A stretch of 64,000 nt of DNA from assembly GCF_024600715.1 (NCBI RefSeq), contig NZ_CP102332.1, positions 3,348,001-3,412,000 of the forward strand. The letters are read 5' to 3'. The DNA comes from Streptomyces changanensis (GTDB lineage Bacteria; Actinomycetota; Actinomycetes; Streptomycetales; Streptomycetaceae). A model generated the notes under the pieces. It ran no database searches. It was not told where the DNA came from and saw only the letters and a program-made list of their open reading frames with translations. The translations under genes and the position numbers were made by a program. Position 1 is the stretch's first letter, and each line of letters starts with the position of its first letter. This document shows positions 47,776-55,521 of the stretch, piece by piece.

Positions 47776-50426
47776 GAACGCCGGCCCGCACCCTGCCGAT
47801 CCGGCTGCCTCCACTGCCCGGCGAGGCCCTGGACTCATGGCTGGAGGCGATAGCAAGACGGATGGACACCGCGCTCGGTGATGTTCTGCTGCACTTCGGC
47901 TTCCCGGTCCGGCACCGGGCCGGAAACCAGTTCAGGGGCATCCCGGCAGACTGGACGATCGTCCTCGACGAGCGGTTGGCCGCCGCTGTCGCACACGCCA
48001 CCGGGACGTCCCCGGAGACAGTCGCTGCCCTGACCCTGACTCATTACGACGGACGGGCCCTCCACCTGAGTGCCGGGGGCCGGGCCGTGTCACGGCACGT
48101 CCTTTGGGGCCGCGGAGGGGGATCCCGGTTCTGTCCGGAGTGCCTTCATGCCACTGGTGGGCGATGGCAATTGTCCTGGAGGCTCGGTTTCTCCTTCGCC
48201 TGCACCTGGCACCGCAGGCTGCTGGCGGACTGCTGCCCGCACTGCGGGAGGGTGCCGCGGCAGCGGCCCCGTTCCGGCCGGTCCGTCCCCCGGCCTGAAC
48301 TCTGCGGCAATCCACCGACCCGCCCCACCCGCCCGTTCTCGGCGGGCTGCGGCACCGATCTGACCCGCGCTTCGACGCTCCTCCTGCCTCCTGGTCATCC
48401 GGTTCTCACGGCGCAGGACCGAGTGATGGAGATCATCGACGGGGCAACGGCAGCTTTCGGCCCCTACCGAACCTCTCCCCAGCCGGCCTCGGCGGTGCTG
48501 GCCGACATCCGGGCCCTGGGCATACGCGTCCTGAGCGACCTGCCCGCAGCTGTCCTACGAGAACAGATCCCGGCTGACATCGCAGAAGCTCACCTCAGCA
48601 CCGATGCGGTCTCCCCGCACACCGGACAGGCCATGGAACGTCCGGGGTTCATGGCCCCGCCCCGAGCCGCGGACACGGCCGTCGCGGTCACCATGGCCCT
48701 GAGCATCCTGGAGCAACCAGGAATCCACCCGGCCGGCGAGGCCCTGCGGAGCCTGCTGGAAGCAGTACGCGAGGAACTCACGCAGATCTCGGCGACCAGC
48801 ATCGACAGCTGGGGCAGGGGCATCAGCCCGGTGCTGCAGTCCGTGCACCTGGCGGCCCTCGCCCCTTCCCTCCGCCCCAGCGAATACGTCCGCTACCGCA
48901 TCATGACCGAGACCCCCCGCCGGCCGACCCGGACCACTCGGGACATCGAGCAGCGAGCCAGGAAGATCCCCACGATGTTCTGGCCGCCCTGGACGATCCG
49001 CCTCGCACCACCTGAAGGAATCCATGCGCGGGCTCTGGCTCCCGTTCTCGCCGCCCTGTTGCTGATTCCCGACAGCCGCACATCCCTGGACCAGGCAGCC
49101 GGGCTGATCGGTGACGTCATCGACGGCACTGAGGTGTCACGCCTCCTCCAGGAAGTCGACGACCTTCCGCAATGGCCGGACATCGCCACTGCTCTGGACC
49201 GGCTCGCGGACTACCTCGGTGCCAACAGCACCCCCATCGACTACGGTCGGCGCCGACTCCTCAACTACACCGGCCTGCTTCCTCATGACCGCTGGCTGGA
49301 GATCTGCCGCCGCACCGGAACACCACCGGGAACCGGACGGCGCGAACGCATCGCACGCAGCCAGCTCTTCCAACGTCTCAGCGGCCTGCCCGCCGAGTCT
49401 GCCCCCGACGACCTGGGCGGGCCCGACAGTGCAGAGTTCCGGGCGACGTCCCTGCGGTTCACCGCGCTTCAGACCCCTGAACTCGTGCATGCCCTCCAGC
49501 AGGAAGTCCTCACCTTCCTGGCCTCACACCACATCCACGACGAGCCCATGACCTGGCAGCCGCCCGCCACCCTGCTGGCAGGGCTCTCCCTTCCCGGCCC
49601 CGACCCGGCACACGTCGACCTACCCCGCCTGCACCAGCTTGTCCGCGAACGCCAGCACCCCGTTCAGCACGCCGCCCAGGTCCTGGGCACGACCGTCGAG
49701 GCCATCCGACATGCCCTCGACGAGCATCCAGCCCCCGCACCCCCGCTGACGAAGAGCACCGCCAGGGCCACCGGCCGCATCCGGCAGCAGGCCCGGCAAG
49801 CCATTCCGGCAGAGCGCTTCACCCGGCTCTACCTCGACGAACACCGGTCCCTCCAGCAGATCGCCACCCTCACCGGCTTCTCCCGGAGAGTGCTGACCGA
49901 CCTTGCCAAGGAGTACGGCATCCCGCTCCGCGAGGGCCCCAAGGACTACAAGCGCCGCGGCACTGTCGAACGGGCCTGGCTCATCGAGCAGTACGTCCAC
50001 CGCCGCCGGACCCTGCCGGACCTCGCCCGAGAAGCTGGCATGAGCACCGCGAACATGGCCCGCTGGGCCAAGACCCACAACGTTCCGCTGCGACCACGCG
50101 GAGGGTCCAGTCACAGCCAGGTACTTCGGGCAATCGACCAGGCCAGCCGAGCACCAAGCATCCTTCGGCCGGCACTCGGCGGCCAGGGGGCCAGCGAACG
50201 GTTGAGCCGATTCGCGGCTGCATCTCCCTACCCCAGCCTCGGTGCCGCAGCGAGCGGCCTCGGCCTCAACACGTTCACCCTCGTCGCACAGATCAACCGG
50301 ATCGAACGAGAACTCGGTGGACCACTCCTGGTCCGGGCGGAACGAGGTAGGCCCATGACGCTCACTCCCCTGGGGAAGAAGGTGCTCAAGGCCATTCGAA
50401 AGATGCAGGACAACACGATGCCCTGA
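47772..50426 (+). CDS. tniQ: Large TniQ/TnsD-type target-site protein
   Basis: TniQ-family proteins recognise the target or link a targeting complex to TnsC; the long ones, such as TnsD of Tn7, bind a specific chromosomal site. This one is 884 residues. The N-terminal TniQ domain has zinc ligands Cys121/Cys124 (CPEC), Cys144/His147 (CTWH) and Cys155/Cys158 (CPHC). A long helical middle follows. The C terminus has two related helix-turn-helix repeats near residues 690-735 and 738-775 (LQQIATLTGFSRRVLTDLAK, LPDLAREAGMSTANMARWAK), then a LysR-type wing near 820-875. That much DNA-binding surface suggests reading a long site, most simply the end of dnaB. Confidence 0.88.
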   Translation: MRTPARTLPIRLPPLPGEALDSWLEAIARRMDTALGDVLLHFGFPVRHRAGNQFRGIPADWTIVLDERLAAAVAHATGTSPETVAALTLTHYDGRALHLSAGGRAVSRHVLWGRGGGSRFCPECLHATGGRWQLSWRLGFSFACTWHRRLLADCCPHCGRVPRQRPRSGRSVPRPELCGNPPTRPTRPFSAGCGTDLTRASTLLLPPGHPVLTAQDRVMEIIDGATAAFGPYRTSPQPASAVLADIRALGIRVLSDLPAAVLREQIPADIAEAHLSTDAVSPHTGQAMERPGFMAPPRAADTAVAVTMALSILEQPGIHPAGEALRSLLEAVREELTQISATSIDSWGRGISPVLQSVHLAALAPSLRPSEYVRYRIMTETPRRPTRTTRDIEQRARKIPTMFWPPWTIRLAPPEGIHARALAPVLAALLLIPDSRTSLDQAAGLIGDVIDGTEVSRLLQEVDDLPQWPDIATALDRLADYLGANSTPIDYGRRRLLNYTGLLPHDRWLEICRRTGTPPGTGRRERIARSQLFQRLSGLPAESAPDDLGGPDSAEFRATSLRFTALQTPELVHALQQEVLTFLASHHIHDEPMTWQPPATLLAGLSLPGPDPAHVDLPRLHQLVRERQHPVQHAAQVLGTTVEAIRHALDEHPAPAPPLTKSTARATGRIRQQARQAIPAERFTRLYLDEHRSLQQIATLTGFSRRVLTDLAKEYGIPLREGPKDYKRRGTVERAWLIEQYVHRRRTLPDLAREAGMSTANMARWAKTHNVPLRPRGGSSHSQVLRAIDQASRAPSILRPALGGQGASERLSRFAAASPYPSLGAAASGLGLNTFTLVAQINRIERELGGPLLVRAERGRPMTLTPLGKKVLKAIRKMQDNTMP

Positions 50427-50438
50427 GACGCGGCATGA

Positions 50439-50840
50439 TCATTCCGGGTCGGCAATGCGTCGGAATACCCCGTCCAACTCGCCGGAGGCCACGAGCGCGG
50501 CAATCACGCGCACCATGCTGCCGATGCCGGGATTCCGCACGATCAGCCCGTCCGCGCAGAAGAAGCACTGCCCGGAGACCGCCTCTCCGCTCGCCTCCCA
50601 GCTCCGCATGAGCCGATCCACCTCGGCGAGAGTGAAGATCGTGGAACTCCAGCGCGACCCGTCGGCAAGATGAACCTCGGCATCGACGTTGCAGACCTCT
50701 TCGATCGCCTCGTCCGGTTCCACGAGGAAGAGCACCTGGAAGCCGGCGGCCCGAACCCGGTAGTAGGGAGCCTCCCAGTCGGCATCAGAAGCCCGACCCT
50801 CGGACGCCGGGCCCGCCTGTTGCGGCATCGACGCCGTCAC
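50439..50840 (-). CDS. Cargo protein of unknown function
   Basis: A 133-residue soluble protein, acidic, with no family I recognise. It contains two cysteines in GQCFFCADG, a helix rich in acidic residues (LVEPDEAIEEVCNVDAEVHL) and a probable alpha/beta fold. The GTG start overlaps the stop of the upstream gene (GTGA), so the two are coupled. It converges on tniQ with a 12-bp gap. Small acidic coupled pairs like this are often immunity or accessory proteins, but that is speculation. Confidence 0.7.
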   Translation of the reverse strand: MTASMPQQAGPASEGRASDADWEAPYYRVRAAGFQVLFLVEPDEAIEEVCNVDAEVHLADGSRWSSTIFTLAEVDRLMRSWEASGEAVSGQCFFCADGLIVRNPGIGSMVRVIAALVASGELDGVFRRIADPE

Positions 50841-51235
50841 TGAAGTTCCTCACCCGGCGGTATGAAGGCGTCGGCGCTGTCGGCGTCCTCCACATGCCCC
50901 TCAGCATCGACTGTGATGGCAGTCGCCCGGCCCTGCGAAGTGATCAACCAGGCCAGCACCTGCTCCGTGAGAGGTGATCCACCCGGCCCTTCATCCGTCC
51001 AGTGTGCCCGCCATCCCCCACCGGGTATCGCGGCGACCACCTGATCGGCCCGCTCCAAGTGGGAGAAGTCCACGTAGTCCGTGACCTGGCGCAGTGCCCC
51101 TCGTTGCGGGTCGACCACCAAGGCTGTCCCGGTTGCGGGATCCCATCCCTCCACGCGCACCATGCGACCGATCTCGGTCTCAGTGCCATTGAAGATGGCG
51201 GTCCATCCGGTCTGATTGAAGTATCGGAGTTGCAT
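50837..51235 (-). CDS. Cargo protein of unknown function
   Basis: A 132-residue acidic protein starting MQLRYFNQTGWTAIFNG. Its N-terminal half looks beta-rich (IGRMVRVEGWDPATGTALVV), resembling small actinobacterial proteins of unknown function. The frame is open to a GTG at 51301, but the conserved-looking part starts at the ATG at 51235. It is translationally coupled to the next gene. I do not recognise a catalytic motif. Confidence 0.7.
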   Translation of the reverse strand: MQLRYFNQTGWTAIFNGTETEIGRMVRVEGWDPATGTALVVDPQRGALRQVTDYVDFSHLERADQVVAAIPGGGWRAHWTDEGPGGSPLTEQVLAWLITSQGRATAITVDAEGHVEDADSADAFIPPGEELQ

Positions 51236-51559
51236 GGCGTCATGATCCCGGAGGTCCGGCGACCTGCTCGACCTCCGTGTCGTGGAAGCCGTGGTTATCA
51301 AGAAACCAGCAGGCCCGTGATACTGATGTCAAAGACCCGACGGACTGTGGAAGCGGACCCAGACACTCCTGTAGGGCTCACGGAGCTTGTGCCGACCAGC
51401 GGGCAGCCGGGCCAGCGTTGCTGCCACAGATCCGTCAGAAGCACCCGCACATCTCCAGTCAGTGGAGCCGCGACTGGCTCCCCAAGCAGGGGAGGCCGCC
51501 GAGTAGGCGGGAGAGAGTGCGGTCAGTGGATTGCTGCTTTTCTATGCTGGTGCACACAT
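51236..51559. other. Intergenic region inside the transposon cargo
   Basis: About 320 bp between two minus-strand cargo genes. It should hold the promoter of the 51235-50439 pair. One plus-strand frame contains ALLPQIRQKHPHIS, which faintly recalls the middle of IS5-type transposases, but it is too short and isolated to call. Confidence 0.4.
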
Positions 51560-52801
51560 TCACTCGTTGGGGGATTCCGTTGCCAGCGGGATACCGCACC
51601 GCCAGCAGTCGTTCGCGTGGTCGTCCTGGCAGACGTAGCCGATGGCACCATCCACGCACCATTCGGCGGCCTCCTCGGAAAGCAGGTCGGGCCCGGCAAG
51701 GAGCAGCCGACGAAATTCCGTGGTATCCGCAATGTCGGCCGGCCGGTTGGTGAACCACTCGTTGAACCAAGGCTTGTCCTGGTATATGCCCCAGTGCGCA
51801 TTCTCCCGGTCGTCGACAGCCGTAAGGAACCGATCGACGATGCGCCCCCAACTCGGTGCTCCGAACCAGCCGTTGTCGGACGCACAGAAGGATTCGATCA
51901 GGGTTCGCAGGCCGAACTCCTTCTCGTGAAGGCAGTACCTTCGCCCCCATGAGATCGCGACCTGCGCCATCTCCGCGAGTTCTTCTCGCGGATCAACCTC
52001 GTGCGCCGGGTCGTCAGGGTTGTGGCAGGCCAGCCCGAGCTCGAGTACGGACTGCCCTGTCGGTAGAACCCGGGACGGGTTGACGATCGCGAGACCGAGA
52101 CCGATCCAGTCGACATGGTCGAACGACAGCATCGAGCGCACGAGTCGGGTGGTTGCCGTGTTGATCCGCATCATCGTGCCGTCGTGCAGCGGACTCTTCC
52201 CGGCATGCCAGTTCTCGACGGGTGTGTTGCGCCACACGGCGAGCGTGATGCGGGTGGCAGCGAGCCACAGCAGGGCATCGTCGTCGAGGTGCCCGAACCG
52301 CTTGGCACACTCCTGGGCGCCGTAGGTGATCAACTCTTCCGGTTTCGGCCACCTGTGGCTGTCGGGCCCTTCAGGCGCGTACTCATAGTCGTCGGCGTAC
52401 TCGGCAAGGATCGCACTCAACTCGGTTGCGCTGTAAGCCTCGCTGTACTCGGAGCCGTCCGGCCCCTCGACGGTGTACATGTCGTGGTCCCAGGAGACGT
52501 ACACGTCGCCCCAGAGCACGACGTCATCGCACTCGCTGGCGTTGTCCGTCACAACCGGCCTGATGGTGATCGGGGCAGTACGCCCGTCGGTTCGCTCGCC
52601 GTCCTTCTCGGCGGCCCATGCGGTGATGACCCCGAGCGGCTTCGGAAGGAGAGGACCGACCTCGGTGATGCTGAACGGCTCGTCGTCGTCATCGGTGTCG
52701 AACCGGCTGTTGACGAACGTGACCGCCTCGGAGGGCGTGCTAACGATGGACTGGCTACCACTCTCGTTGTCAACCACTCGCCACAACGGGCTGTTCTTCA
52801 C
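51560..52801 (-). CDS. Large cargo protein of unknown function
   Basis: A 413-residue acidic protein with no family I can name. Landmarks are an Asp-rich patch near residue 40, a central helical region with NWHAGKSPLHDGTMMRINTA, and a C-terminal segment with four cysteines and histidine (CVDGAIGYVCQDDHANDCWRC) that could bind zinc. There is no membrane segment. I use the GTG at 52801, which follows CGGAGAG; a GTG at 52828 would add 9 residues. It is transcribed divergently from the small gene at 53002, with a 200-bp gap. Confidence 0.75.
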   Translation of the reverse strand: MKNSPLWRVVDNESGSQSIVSTPSEAVTFVNSRFDTDDDDEPFSITEVGPLLPKPLGVITAWAAEKDGERTDGRTAPITIRPVVTDNASECDDVVLWGDVYVSWDHDMYTVEGPDGSEYSEAYSATELSAILAEYADDYEYAPEGPDSHRWPKPEELITYGAQECAKRFGHLDDDALLWLAATRITLAVWRNTPVENWHAGKSPLHDGTMMRINTATTRLVRSMLSFDHVDWIGLGLAIVNPSRVLPTGQSVLELGLACHNPDDPAHEVDPREELAEMAQVAISWGRRYCLHEKEFGLRTLIESFCASDNGWFGAPSWGRIVDRFLTAVDDRENAHWGIYQDKPWFNEWFTNRPADIADTTEFRRLLLAGPDLLSEEAAEWCVDGAIGYVCQDDHANDCWRCGIPLATESPNE

Positions 52802-53001
52802 GGTGCTCTCCGATCGCGGTGAGTGCACCCGGGGTGGGTGCGATGCGCCGGGTCGCTCGGCACTGACACCAACTTATGGGCTGATCAACCCATCCGTAGT
52901 CCCGAAGGTACTTGTCGGCGATGACGTTCGGTACGTTCGCGTGCAACCTGCTTTTCGCGCCCGCGGCGACACAGCACAGTCCAACAGCGGAGGAGGCGAA
53001 G

Positions 53002-53337
53002 ATGGCGCTGAACAAGAAGGGTTCCCGGCGCATAACCGTTGACGGAATCGAGTACCGCTGGCGGATCCGCAGGAAGCCCTCCTACATGCAGGGACTCTGC
53101 TGGACACCGATGACCTACGCGGTCGAAGCGGCCGGCGGCAGCCGGCCGGGCACGACCTTGATCGTCACCAGCGGCCAGGCCCATCCCAGCAACTGGGTGG
53201 GCGTCGAGACGGAGCCCATTCGCCCAGCACACGTTGCTGCCGGCATTCGAGCGGCACGGGATCAGGGCTGGGATCCCACCCGGGTCGGTTCTCCTTTCCA
53301 GCTCGATCGATCCGCAGGATTCATCGCCCAGTCATGA
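53002..53337 (+). CDS. Small cargo protein of unknown function
   Basis: A 111-residue basic protein starting MALNKKGSRRITVDGIEYRW, with IRRKP, a likely mixed beta fold, and HPSNWVGVETEPIRPAHVAA in the second half. Similar small proteins are scattered in actinobacterial genomes without assigned function. The ATG follows a strong GGAGGAGG ribosome site, which decides the start over an in-frame ATG at 52912. It is probably cotranscribed with the next gene. Confidence 0.75.
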   Translation: MALNKKGSRRITVDGIEYRWRIRRKPSYMQGLCWTPMTYAVEAAGGSRPGTTLIVTSGQAHPSNWVGVETEPIRPAHVAAGIRAARDQGWDPTRVGSPFQLDRSAGFIAQS

Positions 53338-53383
53338 GGCGAAGCGGAGCAGCGCGGTGCACCTGGCCCGTCATCATGGCCTG

Positions 53384-53698
53384 GTGACCACCTGGATGCG
53401 CTGCTACTGGGACGAGGAAGACACCTGGTTCTACTTCGAGGTCGACGCCGAAGGCTGGGTGATCCGGCAGGTCGAACTCGAAGGGCCTGAGCTGACCCCG
53501 ATCGCAGCTGCCTCCCTCGCCGAGTGGCAGCGGGCCCGCGACGCAGGCCGCCTCGACGAGTACGACAACAGGTTCGGGATCACAGCCGAACAGCCCGTCT
53601 CCGAGTGGGAAGGCCACGATCCGGAGCAGCTGACCTCCGACGGGTTCGAGGAGGTCTGGAACTCCGCCCGTCGGCAGATCGCAGCCCGGCCGTCATGA
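53384..53698 (+). CDS. Small cargo protein of unknown function
   Basis: A 104-residue acidic, Trp- and Glu-rich protein (MRCYWDEEDTWFYFEVDAEG, then VIRQVELEGPELTPIAAASL). The pattern of a 50-residue beta hairpin region followed by helices occurs in small actinobacterial proteins of unknown role. The start is uncertain: GTG at 53384, ATG at 53396 or GTG at 53357. It follows the 53002 gene by 46 bp. Confidence 0.65.
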   Translation: MTTWMRCYWDEEDTWFYFEVDAEGWVIRQVELEGPELTPIAAASLAEWQRARDAGRLDEYDNRFGITAEQPVSEWEGHDPEQLTSDGFEEVWNSARRQIAARPS

Positions 53699-53720
53699 GA
53701 TCGGACGGGCGGAGGAGGAA

Positions 53721-54548
53721 CTACAAAGACTGTTGATCGTTGACAGTGCCGGCGACTGCTGGTCCGCAGTTCGCCGGAAGCCCGCCCACCACCAAAGCGA
53801 TCGCGTGCTCAGCGGTGTCCGCCTCACCGATCACTCTTCCTTGTGAAGGGCCGCAGACTCGATATCGTCCGTCGCTCAGCGGATCGATGAACGGCACGTC
53901 CCATGAGTACGGGAACCCAGTGCAGGTTGTGAAATGAAGCGACCAGTGGCTGGTGAACGGAAGCAGCTGGCGCAGCTGTGGTTCGGCATGCGCAAGCTCG
54001 GCAACCTTCAGCGTCCGATGGGCGAGCTCCCGGCGGTCCGAATCTCGGCGCAGGCATTCAAGGAGCAAGCGCCACTTCACCGCGACCGCCTCGGCCGGAC
54101 CCTTTTCATGGGCTTCGGCCAGCTCGGTGACCTTGACGAATGGGCTCACCTCGCGGATCTCTTTGAGCCTCAGGCCGTTCCGCCATGCCTCCAGGGCCCG
54201 TGCCATCTCGCCCAAGTCCTGAGTCGCGCCCGAGACCAACTGCACCCCCATGGACCAACCGCTGAAGATGAACCACCGCTCCACAGACCCCAGGCTGATC
54301 CAGCACGCCTCACGGTCAGCCACCGTGCTCTCGACGCCTGCCGTCCGGAGCGGGTTCGAATCATCCACAAGAACCCTGCCTAGGGAGAGACCGAGCTCAG
54401 CAGCCACGGCTTCCAGCGCTCCGGCGAAGCTCAGCAGCCACGGCTTCCAGCGCTCCGGCGAAGCTGCCGGCGGACGCCAGGTCTGGATACAAGGAAGCGT
54501 CGGCCGGGAGTGGCTCGTGCCGGGCAGGGGGGGCGCGTTCGAGGTCAC
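53721..54548 (-). CDS. DUF6193 family protein with a shifted N-terminal segment
   Basis: A 275-residue protein. Residues from about 41 on match the DUF6193 family, annotated as natural-product-related but of unknown activity: PFTSHWSLHFTTCTGFPYSW, then FIDPLSDGRYRVCGPSQGRV and a final GLPANCGPAVAGTV. Residues 8-40 are read in the wrong frame. A 34-bp tandem duplication (+1) and an apparent loss of one base in a C7 tract near the start (-1) enclose them; in the other frame the family-like HEPLPADASLYPDLASAGS appears. The gene may thus be altered or inactive. It is the distal-most cargo gene, and its start lies 130 bp from the transposon end. Confidence 0.72.
   Translation of the reverse strand: MTSNAPPLPGTSHSRPTLPCIQTWRPPAASPERWKPWLLSFAGALEAVAAELGLSLGRVLVDDSNPLRTAGVESTVADREACWISLGSVERWFIFSGWSMGVQLVSGATQDLGEMARALEAWRNGLRLKEIREVSPFVKVTELAEAHEKGPAEAVAVKWRLLLECLRRDSDRRELAHRTLKVAELAHAEPQLRQLLPFTSHWSLHFTTCTGFPYSWDVPFIDPLSDGRYRVCGPSQGRVIGEADTAEHAIALVVGGLPANCGPAVAGTVNDQQSL
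54394..54461. repeat. 34-bp perfect tandem duplication
   Basis: Two identical copies (54394-54427 and 54428-54461) inside the DUF6193 gene. Because 34 is not a multiple of three, the copies are read in different frames: SPERWKPWLLS from one and FAGALEAVAAE from the other. Confidence 0.95.
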
Positions 54549-54678
54549 CGAGGCAGTCTCCCTCGTGCTGAGGAATCTGCCACGTCCGTGAGATTGATCA
54601 AGCTCGTCACGCTGTGAGACTCAAAGAGAAGCTGCAGGTCAACGCGATGCTCTATGACACGAACCGCGGGATCCTACA
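54549..54678 (-). repeat. Transposon right end with TnsB-site-like repeats
   Basis: Ends GATCCTACA. Read inward on the minus strand it carries the word AGCTTCTCTTTGAGTCTCA (54615-54633) and AGCTTGATCAATCTCA (54589-54604), close to AGCTTCATAATCTCA at the left end. Confidence 0.75.
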
Positions 54679-54683
54679 GTCAC
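54679..54683 (+). repeat. Target-site duplication, right copy
   Basis: GTCAC directly after the transposon right end. Joining it to the left flank restores an uninterrupted dnaB downstream region. The next 100 bp contain GC-rich inverted words that may be the displaced dnaB terminator. Confidence 0.93.
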
Positions 54684-54783
54684 AGCATCGCCATAGGACA
54701 GCGAAACCGGAGAACCCACACCGCTGTCGCGCGGGCCCGGGGCCGGGAGCCCGTCGGGTCCCGCTCCGTACGAGGGGGCCGGC

Positions 54784-55521
54784 TCACTCCGTTACCGGCA
54801 GGCACTCGGCGAGCAGGTCGATGATGTCGCGCCAAGCCCGCTGCGCGTGCTTGGGGTGGTAGCCGACGCCGGGGAGCACGGTCTGGTCGGCCGGCTGGTC
54901 GACCGGCGGGTGGTGGAAGGCGTGCAGGGCTCCGCCGTAGACCACGAGGCGCCAGTCGACGCCCGCAGCCTGCATCTCGGCGGCGAAGGCGTCCCGCTGC
55001 TCAGCGGGCATGATCGGGTCTTCCGATCCGACCCCGGCCCACACGGGGCAACGGATGCGCGCCGCCTCGCCGGGTCGACCCGTGGTCAGTCCGTTGACCG
55101 TCCCGATCGCGCGCAGGTTGACGCCGTCGCGCCCGAGTTCCAGCCCGATCGCGCCCCCGGTGCCGTAGCCGATGGCGGCGATCCGGTCGGGGTCGGTCCG
55201 CGGTTCGGCACGCAGCACATCGAGTGCCGCATGGCCGATACCCCGCATCCGGTCGGGGTCGGCGAGCAGCGGGGTCAAGCGCGCCAGCATCTCCTGTGGG
55301 TCGGTGAACCAGCGCCCGCCATTGATGTCGAAGGCCAGCGCCACATACCCCAGTTCGGCGAGGGCGTCGGCCCGGCGGCGCTGGAAGTCGTTCAGGCCCG
55401 GCCCCTCGGGCCCGATCAGGACTGCGGGCCGGCGGCCGGCACCGGCCGGGAGCGCGAGGTGCCCGACCATCGTGAGACCGTCGGCCGGATATGTGACCGT
55501 GCGCGTGGTGACCGTCGTCAT
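54784..55521 (-). CDS. Dienelactone hydrolase-family alpha/beta hydrolase
   Basis: A 245-residue alpha/beta hydrolase fold protein. The N terminus PADGLTMVGHLALPAGAGRR and the oxyanion region are typical. The elbow reads GYGTGG where dienelactone hydrolases have GYCxGG, so the nucleophilic cysteine is replaced by glycine. The aspartate (GSEDPIMP) and histidine (GGALHAFHHP) positions remain. It may have lost hydrolase activity or use another residue. The ATG at 55521 starts MTTVTTRTVTYPADG; the frame upstream is low-complexity. Confidence 0.85.
   Translation of the reverse strand: MTTVTTRTVTYPADGLTMVGHLALPAGAGRRPAVLIGPEGPGLNDFQRRRADALAELGYVALAFDINGGRWFTDPQEMLARLTPLLADPDRMRGIGHAALDVLRAEPRTDPDRIAAIGYGTGGAIGLELGRDGVNLRAIGTVNGLTTGRPGEAARIRCPVWAGVGSEDPIMPAEQRDAFAAEMQAAGVDWRLVVYGGALHAFHHPPVDQPADQTVLPGVGYHPKHAQRAWRDIIDLLAECLPVTE

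Larger units (their letters stand above)
43632..54678. mobile_element. Tn7-like transposon inserted behind dnaB
   Basis: An 11,047-bp element bounded by TGTAGG at the left and CCTACA at the right (inverted TGTAGGRTC), with a perfect 5-bp direct duplication GTCAC at 43627-43631 and 54679-54683. It carries tnsA, tnsB, tnsC and tniQ as one overlapping operon at the dnaB side and six cargo genes at the distal side. TGT/ACA ends and a 5-bp duplication are what Tn7-family TnsB transposases make. By eye its base composition is less GC-rich than the flanking core genes, which supports acquisition by transfer. The clean ends and intact tns genes suggest it is recent and possibly active. Confidence 0.93.

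Noticed and set aside
51277..51560. Possible IS5-type transposase remnant (ALLPQIRQKHPHIS)
   Set aside because: Only about 15 residues resemble the family, with no ends or catalytic residues; it could be chance.
43632..54678. CRISPR-guided version of the Tn7-like element
   Set aside because: No cas genes or repeat-spacer arrays lie inside the element, and TniQ is long and TnsD-like rather than the short Cascade-linked type.
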